A DNA stretch of 38,561 nucleotides from JACAEY01 sp049700155 (GTDB taxonomy: Bacteria > Nitrospirota > Thermodesulfovibrionia > Thermodesulfovibrionales > SM23-35). Location: the NCBI GenBank assembly GCA_049700155.1, contig JBNAVX010000023.1, forward strand, positions 1 through 38,561, written 5' to 3'. The translations under genes were made by a program, and so were the position numbers. The notes below the pieces were generated by a model that ran no database searches, had not been told where the DNA came from, and saw only the letters and a program-made list of their open reading frames with translations. This document shows, piece by piece, positions 6,903 to 15,941 of the stretch (position 1 is the stretch's first letter; each line of letters starts with the position of its first letter).

Positions 6903-7691
6903 ATGAAGCTTCTTTTGATTTTTATCTTTATTCTTATAACTGCTTGTCAGACAGTCCCGATTACAGGAAGACAGCAACTTAATATAGTTCCTACAGAGAC
7001 TGTTCTCAGCATGAGTTATAACAATTACCGTGAATTTCTTGCAACTCATAAAGTAGTTAAAGACACAGAGGATGCAGAGATGGTAAAAAGGGTTGGACAG
7101 AGGATTCGTCAGGCAGTAGAGACATACTTTTCACAGAATAATTTATCTCACAGGCTAAATGGTTACAAGTGGGCATTTAATCTTGTTGAAGATAAAGCGA
7201 TTAATGCCTGGTGTATGCCCGGAGGGAAAGTAGTTGTTTATACAGGAATTTTACCAGTAGCAAAAGATGAAGCTGGACTTGCTGTTGTTATGGGTCATGA
7301 GATTGCCCATGCAGTAGCACAACATGGTGATGAGCGAATGAGTCAGGCGCTTCTTGCAGAAATGGGTGGTGTCGCACTCGCAACAGCTCTTTCTCAAAAA
7401 CCTAAAGAGACAACAAATTTGTTTTTGGCAGCATATGGTCTGGGGACTACAGTAGGGATATTGCTCCCATATAGTAGGCTACAGGAGACTGAGGCAGACC
7501 GTCTTGGTTTAGTATTTATGGCAATGGCTGGTTATGATCCCCGGAACGCGATTGATTTTTGGAAAAGGATGTCAGCAGCAAAACAGGGAGGTTATACTCC
7601 AGAATTTTTGAGTACCCATCCTGCAGACGAAACAAGAATAAGGAATATAGAGAGATTAATTCCTGAAGCAATGCAATATTACAGAGAATAA
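6903..7691 (+). CDS. M48-family zinc metalloprotease, lipoprotein
   Basis: An envelope protease of the M48 (LoiP/BepA/Oma1-like) type, probably in quality control of outer-membrane proteins. The 262-aa form starts with a lipoprotein signal (MKLLLIFIFILITAC, lipobox Cys15). The zinc motif is HEIAH (H132-H136), and the third ligand is probably Glu195 in ETEAD. It has one catalytic domain and no TPR extension, unlike BepA. Start: ATG 6903 has GGAG 5 nt upstream. An in-frame TTG at 6855 has an even better AAAGGAGGTG (6838-6847) at 9-nt spacing and would add 16 basic residues before the signal. Both starts may be used. Stands 12 nt before the Mur ligase gene. Confidence 0.9.
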   Translation: MKLLLIFIFILITACQTVPITGRQQLNIVPTETVLSMSYNNYREFLATHKVVKDTEDAEMVKRVGQRIRQAVETYFSQNNLSHRLNGYKWAFNLVEDKAINAWCMPGGKVVVYTGILPVAKDEAGLAVVMGHEIAHAVAQHGDERMSQALLAEMGGVALATALSQKPKETTNLFLAAYGLGTTVGILLPYSRLQETEADRLGLVFMAMAGYDPRNAIDFWKRMSAAKQGGYTPEFLSTHPADETRIRNIERLIPEAMQYYRE

Positions 7692-7703
7692 GCACCAAAC
7701 ATC

Positions 7704-9068
7704 ATGTATGATAGACCTCAAAAGTTATTTTTTTCAGGAATAGCTGGTAGTGGTGTTTCAGCTATAGCCTGTTTTATGGCTGATAAGGGTCAATCTGTTT
7801 CAGGGTCAGACAGGTCTTTTGAGAATAACCAGAAACACCCTTTGTACAATATATTAAAGGCTAAAGGAATAAATATAACACCTCAAGACGGGAGTGGTAT
7901 TGATAGCTCACTGGATTTAGTAGTCTTCAGCACCGCTGTAGAGCATGATAGTCCAGAATTTACAAAGGTAAAGACTCTAAAAATACCGTTCAAAACAAGA
8001 CCTGAGTACCTTGCAGAATTGACAATAAAGTTTAAGACTATAGCTATCTCAGGGACAAGTGGTAAATCAACTACTGCTGGAATGCTTGCTTTCTTAATGC
8101 ACAGGCTTGGAATGGAACCAAACTTTATAGGTGGGGGTAGGGTGAAACAGTTTAAGAAAGAAAATCACCCTGGTAACTCTTTAGTCGGAAACAGTGATAT
8201 CCTTGTTGTAGAGGCTTGCGAATCTGATGGGACGATTGTTAAATATAAACCAGAACATTTGATATTGCTGAATCTACATTTAGACCACAATCCAGTAGAT
8301 ATTACTGCTGAGATGTTCAGGTCGGTTATCAAAAATACAAATGGGCTAATTGTTTTTAATGCTGATGACCAAAGACTTAAAAAAATTATAGTCAGCAATG
8401 CAGTCACATTTTCTGTAGATTCTCCATCAAAATATAAGGCAATAGACATAAAATATAATACATTTAGCACAGAGTTTTCTCTGGACAATATTCGTTTCAC
8501 CCTATCTCTGCCGGGAAAATACAACCTTTATAATGCCCTTTCATGTATAGCCATTCTTTCAGAAATGGGCATACCAGTAAAAGATATTTCAAATATAATT
8601 CACGAATTTAAAGGAATAGAAAGACGGTTTGATGTCCATCTAAATAATGGCAAATACCTTGTTATTGATGACTATGCACATAACCCCCATAAAATATTAT
8701 CACTCATGAAGGCAATGAAAAATATCAGTAAAGACATCTGCTATATTTTCCAGCCCCATGGCTTTGGTCCAACAAGACTTATGAAAGATGAATACATTGA
8801 AGCCTTTTCCCAAAACTTAGGTGAATATGATCATCTCATCCTTTTACCTATATATTATGCAGGGGGGAGTTCTAAAAAGGATATCTCAAGCTATGACCTT
8901 GCAGGTGGTATCAAAGCTAAAGGTAAATCTGTTGAGGTCATAGAGAAAAGAGATGAAATATTAAAGAATCTTGGTAGATGGAATACTTATGTAGTCTTTG
9001 GAGCAAGAGATGAGACACTCTCAGATTTTGCAAAGACGATTGCACAGAGCCTTTATAAGCCTCAATAA
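7704..9068 (+). CDS. MurC/Mpl-type Mur ligase
   Basis: An ATP-dependent amide ligase of the Mur family, joining UDP-MurNAc to an amino acid (MurC) or a recycled peptide (Mpl). Seen in 454 aa: N-terminal Rossmann-type GIAGSGVS (12-19), P-loop GTSGKSTT (117-124), EACESDGT (170-177), LHLDHNP (191-197), and the C-terminal ligase domain with DDYAHNP. The P-loop reads S-G-K-S-T where classical MurC has H-G-K-T-T. The gene is outside any dcw (mur-fts) cluster, so Mpl-like recycling or another Mur-like ligase is more likely than the essential MurC. It follows the M48 gene by 12 nt, with which it is probably co-transcribed. Exact substrate unknown. Confidence 0.8.
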   Translation: MYDRPQKLFFSGIAGSGVSAIACFMADKGQSVSGSDRSFENNQKHPLYNILKAKGINITPQDGSGIDSSLDLVVFSTAVEHDSPEFTKVKTLKIPFKTRPEYLAELTIKFKTIAISGTSGKSTTAGMLAFLMHRLGMEPNFIGGGRVKQFKKENHPGNSLVGNSDILVVEACESDGTIVKYKPEHLILLNLHLDHNPVDITAEMFRSVIKNTNGLIVFNADDQRLKKIIVSNAVTFSVDSPSKYKAIDIKYNTFSTEFSLDNIRFTLSLPGKYNLYNALSCIAILSEMGIPVKDISNIIHEFKGIERRFDVHLNNGKYLVIDDYAHNPHKILSLMKAMKNISKDICYIFQPHGFGPTRLMKDEYIEAFSQNLGEYDHLILLPIYYAGGSSKKDISSYDLAGGIKAKGKSVEVIEKRDEILKNLGRWNTYVVFGARDETLSDFAKTIAQSLYKPQ

Positions 9069-9135
9069 AAATTCAAAATCATATTTCAGAACTCAATATA
9101 AAACATTTTTTTAGATTGGTTTGAATTTCTCTGCC

Positions 9136-9164
9136 TTTTTGGGTTATTATTTCCAACCTATAAT
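9136..9164 (+). promoter_or_regulatory. Possible ppdK promoter
   Basis: TATAAT at 9159-9164 lies 22 nt before the ppdK ATG, giving a predicted leader of about 15 nt that still contains the GGGGGA ribosome binding site. The -35 position (TTTTTG, 9136-9141) is poor. An activator may be needed, or the match may be chance. Confidence 0.35.
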
Positions 9165-9186
9165 CCTTTGAAAAGGGGGATCAGAT

Positions 9187-11877
9187 ATGGCTAAAAAAGA
9201 GGTTAAGAAATTGAAAAAGAGAGCAAAGAAGTATGTGTATTTCTTTGGTAATGGAAAGGCTGAAGGAACTGGAAAGATGAAGGATTTGCTCGGAGGAAAA
9301 GGTGCTGGTCTTGCGGAAATGACAAATCTCAAGGTTCCTGTTCCAGCGGGGTTCACTATTACAACAGAAGCCTGCAATGAATACTTTAAGAATAAAAAGA
9401 GATATCCTCCTGGTATGTGGGAGCAGGTACTCGAGAATCTTAAAAAGGTTGAGAAAGCAATGGGTATGAAATTTGGAGATTCAGAGAACCCACTTCTTGT
9501 TTCTGTCCGCTCTGGTGCTAAGTTTTCTATGCCGGGTATGATGGATACAGTTCTCAACCTTGGTCTAAATGAAACAACGATCCAGGCTTTGATTAAGAAA
9601 ACAGGAAATGAACGTTTTGTGTATGATGCTTACAGAAGATTTATAACTATGTTTGGTAGTATTGTTATGGGAATAGACAGGCAGCATTTTGAGAAGACTC
9701 TGGAACATATGAAGGAAAGAAAAGGTGTTCATCTAGATACAGAACTCACTGCTGATGACCTGAAAGAACTCGTGAATGAATTCAAGACAATATATAGATC
9801 AGAGACAGGGACTGATTTTCCTGAAAATCCTTTTGAACAATTGAGGCTCGCCATAAATGCTGTTTTTGGTTCATGGTTTGGTGAAAGGGCTGTAAAATAT
9901 AGAAAGCTTCATGGTATCCCAGATGACCTTGGTACAGCCTGTAATATTCAGGCAATGGTATTTGGAAACATGGGAGAAAACTCAGGAACAGGTGTTGGAT
10001 TTACAAGAGACCCTGCAACTGGAGAGAAGAGATTTTTTGCCGAGTGCCTCATCAATGCTCAGGGTGAAGATGTGGTAGCAGGAATTAGAACACCTCTCAG
10101 TATAGAAGAACTTGCAAGGAGATTTCCTGATGCATATCAAGAGCTCAACAGTATTTATAAAAAACTTGAAAAACATTACAGAGATATGCTTGATATTGAA
10201 TTTACTGTCCAGGAAGGCAAGCTTTATATGCTTCAGACAAGAGTTGGGAAGAGGACAGCGGCAGCAGCCCTTAAGATTGCAATAGATATGGTAAAAGAAA
10301 AACTGATAGACAAGAAAACAGCTATTATGAGGATTGACCCTGAACAACTCGAGCAGTTGCTTCATCCAACAATAGATCCAAAGGCAAAGGCATCTGTGGT
10401 TGCTAAAGGGCTTCCTGCTTCACCTGGTGCTGCTGTTGGAAAGGTTGTATTCTCTGCAGAAGATGCAGAGCAATGGGCTTCAAGGGGAGAGAAGGTAATT
10501 CTTGTCAGGCCTGAGACATCTCCAGAAGATATTGGAGGAATGCATGCTGCCCAGGGGATATTGACAGCAAGGGGTGGAATGACATCACACGCAGCAGTTG
10601 TAGCAAGAGGAATGGGGAAATGTTGTGTTGCTGGCTGTGGAGCGATAAATATCAACGAGGAAGGAAAATATTTTGTAGTTGATACAAACATAGTAAAAGA
10701 AGGAGATTATATAACCCTGAATGGTACAACAGGAGAAGTGATTCTCGGTCAGGTTGAGCTCATCCAGCCTGAACTTACTGGTGATTTTGGAATTTTTATG
10801 AAATGGGTTGATGAATTCAGGAAAATAGGGGTGTGGGCAAATGCTGATACTCCAAAGGATGCTAAAGTTGCAAGGGAATTCGGAGCTGAAGGTATAGGTC
10901 TTTGCAGAACAGAACATATGTTCTTTGAACCCGACAGGATAAAAGCTGTTAGAGAGATGATACTCGCAGATGACACTGCAGGAAGGAGAAGGGCTCTTGA
11001 AAAGATACTTCCTATGCAGAAGGGCGATTTTATAGGGATATTCACTGAGATGAAGGGATTACCTGTGACTGTAAGACTTCTTGACCCACCTCTCCATGAG
11101 TTTCTACCTCAGACTGACGAGGAGCTGAAGATGCTTTCAGAGGATATGGGTATCCCTTTTGAAAAACTTAAAGCACGGAATAATATGCTGCGTGAGTTCA
11201 ATCCTATGCTTGGTCACAGAGGTTGCAGGTTGGGTATAACCTATCCAGAAATTTATGAGATCCAAGTGCAGGCAATTATGGAGGCTGCGTGTGAACTCAC
11301 AAAGCAGAAAATCAAGGTTATCCCTGAGATTATGATTCCTCTTGTGGCACATGTCAATGAACTGAAGGTGATGAGACAAATGGTCATTAAAGTTGCTGAT
11401 GAGGTCCAGAAGAAGTATGGTATCAAGGTTCCATATACAGTTGGCACTATGATTGAGGTTGCAAGGGCTGCCCTCACTGCAGATGAAATAGCAGAAGAAG
11501 CAGACTTTTTCTCTTTTGGAACGAATGATCTTACGCAGACAACATATGGACTTTCAAGAGATGATGCTGGAAGATTTTTACCGTACTATGTCGAGAAAAA
11601 GATCCTTGAAGATGATCCCTTTATAACCCTTGATCAAGAAGGCGTTGGCGTGCTCATGAAGATTGCAGTCGAAAAAGGTAGGAAGACAAAAAAGAAACTC
11701 AAGATTGGGATATGCGGAGAACACGGTGGTGAACCAAGATCAGTGGAGTTTTGTCATAAGATAGGACTTAACTATGTAAGCTGTTCACCCTATAGAATCC
11801 CTATTGCAAGGCTTGCAGGTGCCCAGGCTGTATTGAAAGAAAGAATGAAAGGAGACCTGAGCAAGTCAACAGTTTAA
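9187..11877 (+). CDS. ppdK: Pyruvate, phosphate dikinase
   Basis: Interconverts pyruvate + ATP + Pi and PEP + AMP + PPi; in anaerobes it serves gluconeogenesis or PPi-linked glycolysis. At 896 aa it has the full family length. N-terminal nucleotide-binding domain includes GGKGAGLAEM. The central phospho-histidine domain has GGMTSHAAVVARG with catalytic His468. The C-terminal PEP/pyruvate barrel has GICGEHGGEP with catalytic Cys843. The extra basic N-terminus (about 15 residues, mostly Lys/Arg) before the conserved start is a small peculiarity. GGGGGATC precedes the ATG. Probably monocistronic: an AT-rich hairpin follows the gene before rpsO. Supplies PEP upstream of the glycogen genes glgC and malQ further right. 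Confidence 0.97.
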   Translation: MAKKEVKKLKKRAKKYVYFFGNGKAEGTGKMKDLLGGKGAGLAEMTNLKVPVPAGFTITTEACNEYFKNKKRYPPGMWEQVLENLKKVEKAMGMKFGDSENPLLVSVRSGAKFSMPGMMDTVLNLGLNETTIQALIKKTGNERFVYDAYRRFITMFGSIVMGIDRQHFEKTLEHMKERKGVHLDTELTADDLKELVNEFKTIYRSETGTDFPENPFEQLRLAINAVFGSWFGERAVKYRKLHGIPDDLGTACNIQAMVFGNMGENSGTGVGFTRDPATGEKRFFAECLINAQGEDVVAGIRTPLSIEELARRFPDAYQELNSIYKKLEKHYRDMLDIEFTVQEGKLYMLQTRVGKRTAAAALKIAIDMVKEKLIDKKTAIMRIDPEQLEQLLHPTIDPKAKASVVAKGLPASPGAAVGKVVFSAEDAEQWASRGEKVILVRPETSPEDIGGMHAAQGILTARGGMTSHAAVVARGMGKCCVAGCGAININEEGKYFVVDTNIVKEGDYITLNGTTGEVILGQVELIQPELTGDFGIFMKWVDEFRKIGVWANADTPKDAKVAREFGAEGIGLCRTEHMFFEPDRIKAVREMILADDTAGRRRALEKILPMQKGDFIGIFTEMKGLPVTVRLLDPPLHEFLPQTDEELKMLSEDMGIPFEKLKARNNMLREFNPMLGHRGCRLGITYPEIYEIQVQAIMEAACELTKQKIKVIPEIMIPLVAHVNELKVMRQMVIKVADEVQKKYGIKVPYTVGTMIEVARAALTADEIAEEADFFSFGTNDLTQTTYGLSRDDAGRFLPYYVEKKILEDDPFITLDQEGVGVLMKIAVEKGRKTKKKLKIGICGEHGGEPRSVEFCHKIGLNYVSCSPYRIPIARLAGAQAVLKERMKGDLSKSTV

Positions 11878-11887
11878 AACGGGGTTT

Positions 11888-11920
11888 ACATATTAAAGGC
11901 TAATATGTTATTTTTAAAAT
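11888..11920 (+). terminator. AT-rich hairpin between ppdK and rpsO
   Basis: ACATATTA (11888-11895) / TAATATGT (11901-11908) is a perfect 8-bp stem with a 5-nt loop, followed by T-rich sequence (TATTTTTAAAATATTTTT). The stem is low in GC, so termination would be weak. Read-through into rpsO-pnp is possible. Confidence 0.4.
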
Positions 11921-11941
11921 ATTTTTAAAAGGTGGTGTTTA

Positions 11942-12211
11942 ATGTCTTTTGCTAAAGATAAGAAACAGACTATAATAAGTAATTACAAGCTTCATGACAC
12001 TGATACTGGCTCTCCAGAGGTGCAGATAGCCTTACTGACAGAAAGGATTAACTATCTTAGTGAACATTTTAAGTTCCACAAAAATGACCACCATTCAAGA
12101 AGAGGTCTTTTAAAACTCATCAGTCATAGAAGGAGATTACTAGACTATCTGAAGAGTACGAATAGGGGACGCTATGAGAGTCTCATCGGACGACTTGGGC
12201 TCAGGAAATAG
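11942..12211 (+). CDS. rpsO: 30S ribosomal protein S15
   Basis: Primary 16S rRNA-binding protein of the small subunit platform. The 89-aa product is full length and shows the family signature TGSPEVQIALLTERI and the HHSRRGLLKLISHRRRLLDYL segment. Preceded by AAAGGTGG at good spacing. It lies 7 nt upstream of pnp, the almost universal rpsO-pnp pairing. No recognisable S15-binding pseudoknot was identified in the short leader. Confidence 0.98.
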   Translation: MSFAKDKKQTIISNYKLHDTDTGSPEVQIALLTERINYLSEHFKFHKNDHHSRRGLLKLISHRRRLLDYLKSTNRGRYESLIGRLGLRK

Positions 12212-12218
12212 TAGATAA

Positions 12219-14330
12219 ATGTATAAAGTTGAGACTGATGTACGTGGAAAAGTATTTAGACTTGAAACAGGAAAGATCGCAAAACAGGCTGATGGTGCAA
12301 TAGTTGCTCAATGTGGTGATACTGTTGTCCTTGCCACTGTTGTATCTGATAAGATTGAAAAAAAAGGAATTGATTTTTCCCCTCTCACAATAGACTACCA
12401 AGAAAAGGCATATGCAGCAGGGAAAATACCAGGTGGTTTTTTCAAAAGGGAAGGAAGACCTTCTGAGAAAGAAATCCTCACTTCCCGTTTGATTGATAGA
12501 CCGTTAAGACCTCTTTTGCCTAAAGGCTTTTTTTATGAAACACAGGGAATTGTCAGTGTTTTATCATATGGTGATGAAAATATAGCTGACATTCTCGGTA
12601 TAATAAGCATGTCTGCAGCCTTTACTGTTTCTGATATCCCCATTCAATCTCCTGTTGGAGCTGTAAGAATAGGTAGGATAGCAGGTTCTTTCGTGATAAA
12701 TCCAGACCTGAGAGAGGTAGAAGAATGTGACCTTGATCTAGTTGTTGCTGGAACCGAAGATGCTGTTGTAATGGTTGAGGGAGAAAGTCAGGAGATAAAA
12801 GAGGCAGACCTCCTTGATGCTATAAATCTGGCACACCAGGAGATAAAACGTCTTTGTGTTATTCAGAAGGAATTACAGGCGATGGCTGGCAAAGAAAAAC
12901 GTCCTGTTTCAGAAATTGTTATCAGTGAAGAACTCAGAAGAGCTGTTAGTGATTTTACTACTGATAAGATTAAGAAGGCTATTACAATCCCTGATAAATT
13001 GAGAAGGCAGAATGCTCTTGATGAGGTTCTTAAAGAAACAATTGAGAACTTGAACACAGGAGAGGTTGACAAATCTTCAGAGATAATATCTGTGTTCAAT
13101 GAAATAGAAAAAAAGATTGTGAGAGGAATGATTATAAATGACAATATCAGGGTAGATGGAAGAAAGCCGGAAGACATAAGAAATATTCATTGTGAAGTAG
13201 GTATATTACCGAGAACACATGGCTCAGCACTCTTTGTGAGGGGAGAGACCCAGTGCCTTGCGGTTGTTACTCTTGGCACAGCAGAAGATGAACAGAAGAT
13301 AGATGCACTTGAGGGAGAATCATCAAAGACCTTTATGCTTCATTATAACTTTCCGCCTTTCAGTGTTGGAGAGGTAAGACCTTTGCGGTCGCCCGGCAGA
13401 CGTGAAATTGGACACGGTATGCTTGCAGAAAGGGCATTGAAGTCTGTTATTCCTACAAAGACAGAATTTCCATATACTATCAGGATAGTTTCGGATATTT
13501 TAGAATCTAATGGTTCATCTTCAATGGCTACTGTATGTGGTGGCTCTCTTGCCTTAATGGATGCAGGGGTTCCAATCAGATCTCACGTTGCTGGGATTGC
13601 AATGGGGTTGATGAAGAATGATGATAAGTTTGTTATTCTGACTGATATACTCGGTCTTGAAGACCACCTTGGGGATATGGATTTTAAGGTTACAGGTACT
13701 GAAAAAGGTATAACAGCATTTCAGCTGGATACAAAAATAGGTGGTATCCCACATGAGGTCTTTGAAAAGGCACTTGAACAGGCAAGAAAGGGAAGACTCT
13801 TCATTCTTGATAAAATGCGTGAAACAATCGCTACACCGAGAGAAAATCTTGCACCTTATGCTCCACGAATTTATACTATGCAGATAAAACAGGATAAGAT
13901 TCGAGATGTAATAGGTACAGGAGGGAAGGTTATTAGGGGCATAATAGAACAAACAGGGGTAAAAATAGATATAGATGACAGCGGACTCATCAACATAGCA
14001 TCACCTGATGGAGAGTCTGCAAAGAAGGCAATGGATATGATAACAAGTATTACAGCAGAGGTTGAACTCGGAAAGATTTACCTCGGTAAGGTAAAGAGAA
14101 TCGTAGATTTTGGGGCATTCGTTGAGGTTATTCCGGGAACTGAGGGTTTACTCCATATCTCACAGATATCTGATAAGAGGATATCAAAAGTGACTGATGA
14201 GATAAGAGAAGGGGATGAGGTCCTTGTGAAAGTTATAGAGATAGATAAATTTGGGAGGATACGACTTTCAAGAAAAGATGCATTAAGGGAAAAGAAGCCA
14301 GTAAAGAGAACAGGAAGAGATCGTATATAG
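12219..14330 (+). CDS. pnp: Polyribonucleotide nucleotidyltransferase (PNPase)
   Basis: 3'-5' phosphorolytic exoribonuclease of the mRNA degradation machinery. 703 aa, full length: first RNase PH domain, linking helical domain, second RNase PH domain with the active-site LGDMDFKVTGTEKG motif and downstream QLDTKI, then KH (DVIGTGGKVIRGI) and S1 (GKVKRIVDFGAFVEV) RNA-binding domains. Begins 7 nt after rpsO, so the two are co-transcribed. No clear RNase III-type autoregulatory hairpin is visible in the 7-nt gap, so any autoregulation would have to act upstream of rpsO. Confidence 0.98.
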   Translation: MYKVETDVRGKVFRLETGKIAKQADGAIVAQCGDTVVLATVVSDKIEKKGIDFSPLTIDYQEKAYAAGKIPGGFFKREGRPSEKEILTSRLIDRPLRPLLPKGFFYETQGIVSVLSYGDENIADILGIISMSAAFTVSDIPIQSPVGAVRIGRIAGSFVINPDLREVEECDLDLVVAGTEDAVVMVEGESQEIKEADLLDAINLAHQEIKRLCVIQKELQAMAGKEKRPVSEIVISEELRRAVSDFTTDKIKKAITIPDKLRRQNALDEVLKETIENLNTGEVDKSSEIISVFNEIEKKIVRGMIINDNIRVDGRKPEDIRNIHCEVGILPRTHGSALFVRGETQCLAVVTLGTAEDEQKIDALEGESSKTFMLHYNFPPFSVGEVRPLRSPGRREIGHGMLAERALKSVIPTKTEFPYTIRIVSDILESNGSSSMATVCGGSLALMDAGVPIRSHVAGIAMGLMKNDDKFVILTDILGLEDHLGDMDFKVTGTEKGITAFQLDTKIGGIPHEVFEKALEQARKGRLFILDKMRETIATPRENLAPYAPRIYTMQIKQDKIRDVIGTGGKVIRGIIEQTGVKIDIDDSGLINIASPDGESAKKAMDMITSITAEVELGKIYLGKVKRIVDFGAFVEVIPGTEGLLHISQISDKRISKVTDEIREGDEVLVKVIEIDKFGRIRLSRKDALREKKPVKRTGRDRI

Positions 14331-14407
14331 TCAATTCCTTTTCTTAACCCTTATAATGCATTATCTATTATTAAGTCCTAAATTATATCTTAGTTATTTG
14401 ACTGATT

Positions 14408-15655
14408 ATGTTTAGAAAAGAATACCTTTCTAACGGAATTCCCGTTGTTATGGAGCCATTGAGAAATATGAGGTCAGTTGCTATTGGTATATGGGTAAAG
14501 GTCGGTTCAAGAAACGAACCTTTTGATAAAAATGGGATCTCTCACTTCCTTGAACATATGTTTTTTAAAGGAACTCATAAAAGAACAGCAAAGGATATTG
14601 CAGTTGAAATTGATTCTCTTGGTGGGGAGTTAAATGCATTTACTTCAAAAGAAAATACAACTTTTTATATAAAGATTCTTGATGAATATATTGAAAAGGG
14701 CGTAGAACTTTTATCAGATATCTTTCTCCACTCTACTTTTCCCGAAGAAGACATTGAAAAAGAGAAAAGGATTATTAAAGAAGAGATAAAAATGGTTGAA
14801 GATACACCTGATGACTATATTCATGACCTCTTCAACCAGACTGTCTGGGGTAATACAGGTCTTGGACGTTCAGTACTTGGAAGAAGAGATACAGTAAAAT
14901 CTTTTACAAGAGAAGACCTTATTTTACATATAAAAAAATACTATGGAGTAAAGGATGTGATTATAGCCTGCGCAGGGAATTTTGAACCTGAATCACTTCT
15001 TATGATATTGAATAAGTATCTCGGAAACCTCAGAAGAGGCTCTGAACCAGAAAAAGACTCTCCTCCAGTTTTTAATACTAAAATTGAGGTTTTCCACAAA
15101 GAACTTTCTGAAGCTCATGTGTGCATGGGAGTTGAAGGAATTCCTCAAAATAGTGAGGAGCGGTACAGTCTATCTGTCCTTAATACTATATTAGGTGCTG
15201 GTGTAAGCTCACGCCTCTTTCAGGAGATAAGAGAAAAAAGGGGACTTGCTTATTCAATCTATTCTTTTGTCTCATCATATTTTGATACAGGGATATGGGG
15301 TATTTATGCAGGTGTTGGGAGAAAACGTGTTCATGAGTTAGTCGAACTTATACTTAAAGAGACAGATAGTCTAAAAGATACAGTAACAGAAGTAGAACTT
15401 GAACGTGCAAAGAAACATTTAAAGGGTAATATTATTCTTGGACTTGAGTCAACAGGCAGCCGTATGAACAATATTGCACGTCAGGAAATCTATTATGGAA
15501 GATACTATTCTCCTAAAGAGGTTATGAAGGAAATAGATTCAATCAAACTCAATCAGATTCAAGAGCTTGCTGAAAAACTCTTAAGAAGAGAAGCCTTTTC
15601 AATCACAGTCTATGGTCCGGTATATGAAAAAGATTTAAAAGGGATAATAAATTGA
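14408..15655 (+). CDS. M16-family zinc peptidase (PqqL/YmxG-like)
   Basis: Inverzincin-type protease of 415 aa. The inverted zinc motif HFLEH is at residues 46-50 (H46, E49 catalytic, H50), and a downstream Glu about 75 residues later (KEEIKMVED) supplies the third ligand. Second half is the inactive M16_C-type domain. No signal peptide, so cytoplasmic. M16 peptidase genes commonly follow rpsO-pnp in many bacteria (as ymxG in Bacillus), supporting the call and suggesting partial co-transcription. The 77-nt gap after pnp contains a 12-bp perfect palindrome ATAATGCATTAT (14353-14364) of unknown meaning. Substrate unknown. Confidence 0.93.
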   Translation: MFRKEYLSNGIPVVMEPLRNMRSVAIGIWVKVGSRNEPFDKNGISHFLEHMFFKGTHKRTAKDIAVEIDSLGGELNAFTSKENTTFYIKILDEYIEKGVELLSDIFLHSTFPEEDIEKEKRIIKEEIKMVEDTPDDYIHDLFNQTVWGNTGLGRSVLGRRDTVKSFTREDLILHIKKYYGVKDVIIACAGNFEPESLLMILNKYLGNLRRGSEPEKDSPPVFNTKIEVFHKELSEAHVCMGVEGIPQNSEERYSLSVLNTILGAGVSSRLFQEIREKRGLAYSIYSFVSSYFDTGIWGIYAGVGRKRVHELVELILKETDSLKDTVTEVELERAKKHLKGNIILGLESTGSRMNNIARQEIYYGRYYSPKEVMKEIDSIKLNQIQELAEKLLRREAFSITVYGPVYEKDLKGIIN

Positions 15656-15700
15656 CGCATTTTCTTGAGTTTGTGGAGTTCTATGTGGTATAAACACTAT

Positions 15701-15720
15701 AAGTCCGACAGACTTTTTTA
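15701..15720 (+). terminator. Short terminator-like hairpin after the M16 gene
   Basis: AAGTC (15701-15705) / GACTT (15711-15715) with a 5-nt loop, running directly into a T tract. The stem is only 5 bp, so this is a weak intrinsic terminator between the M16 peptidase gene and the FmdB-type gene. Confidence 0.45.
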
Positions 15721-15749
15721 ACTCAGAAAGCTTAGTTAAGGAGGTCAAC

Positions 15750-15917
15750 ATGCCGGCATATGAGTATATTTGTAATGATTGCAAAAAAGAGTTTACAGTT
15801 TTTCTTTCTGTTAAGGAATTTGAATCAAAACCAAAGGTTACATGCCCTAAGTGTCAGAGCGATAACGTGGTTAAAAAACTTACCCCCTTTTTTGCCAAAA
15901 CGAGTAAAAAATCTTAA
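15750..15917 (+). CDS. FmdB-family zinc ribbon protein (55 aa)
   Basis: A short gene easily missed by length cut-offs. The product begins MPAYEYICNDCKKEF and has a second pair CPKC (C32, C35), so C8/C11 and C32/C35 form a zinc ribbon typical of the FmdB/CxxC_CXXC_SSSS regulatory family. AAGGAGG lies 5-6 nt before the ATG, a very strong ribosome binding site. The C-terminus is short and Lys/Ser-rich. Role of the family is poorly known (putative regulators). Located 24 nt upstream of purC; a functional link is not implied. Confidence 0.88.
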   Translation: MPAYEYICNDCKKEFTVFLSVKEFESKPKVTCPKCQSDNVVKKLTPFFAKTSKKS

Positions 15918-15941
15918 AGGACAAATTTTTCTATATTTTGA

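Noticed and set aside
14353..14364. Perfect 12-bp palindrome ATAATGCATTAT after pnp as a possible operator or terminator
   Set aside because: No T tract, no second copy and no known matching operator; AT-rich palindromes of this size can occur by chance.
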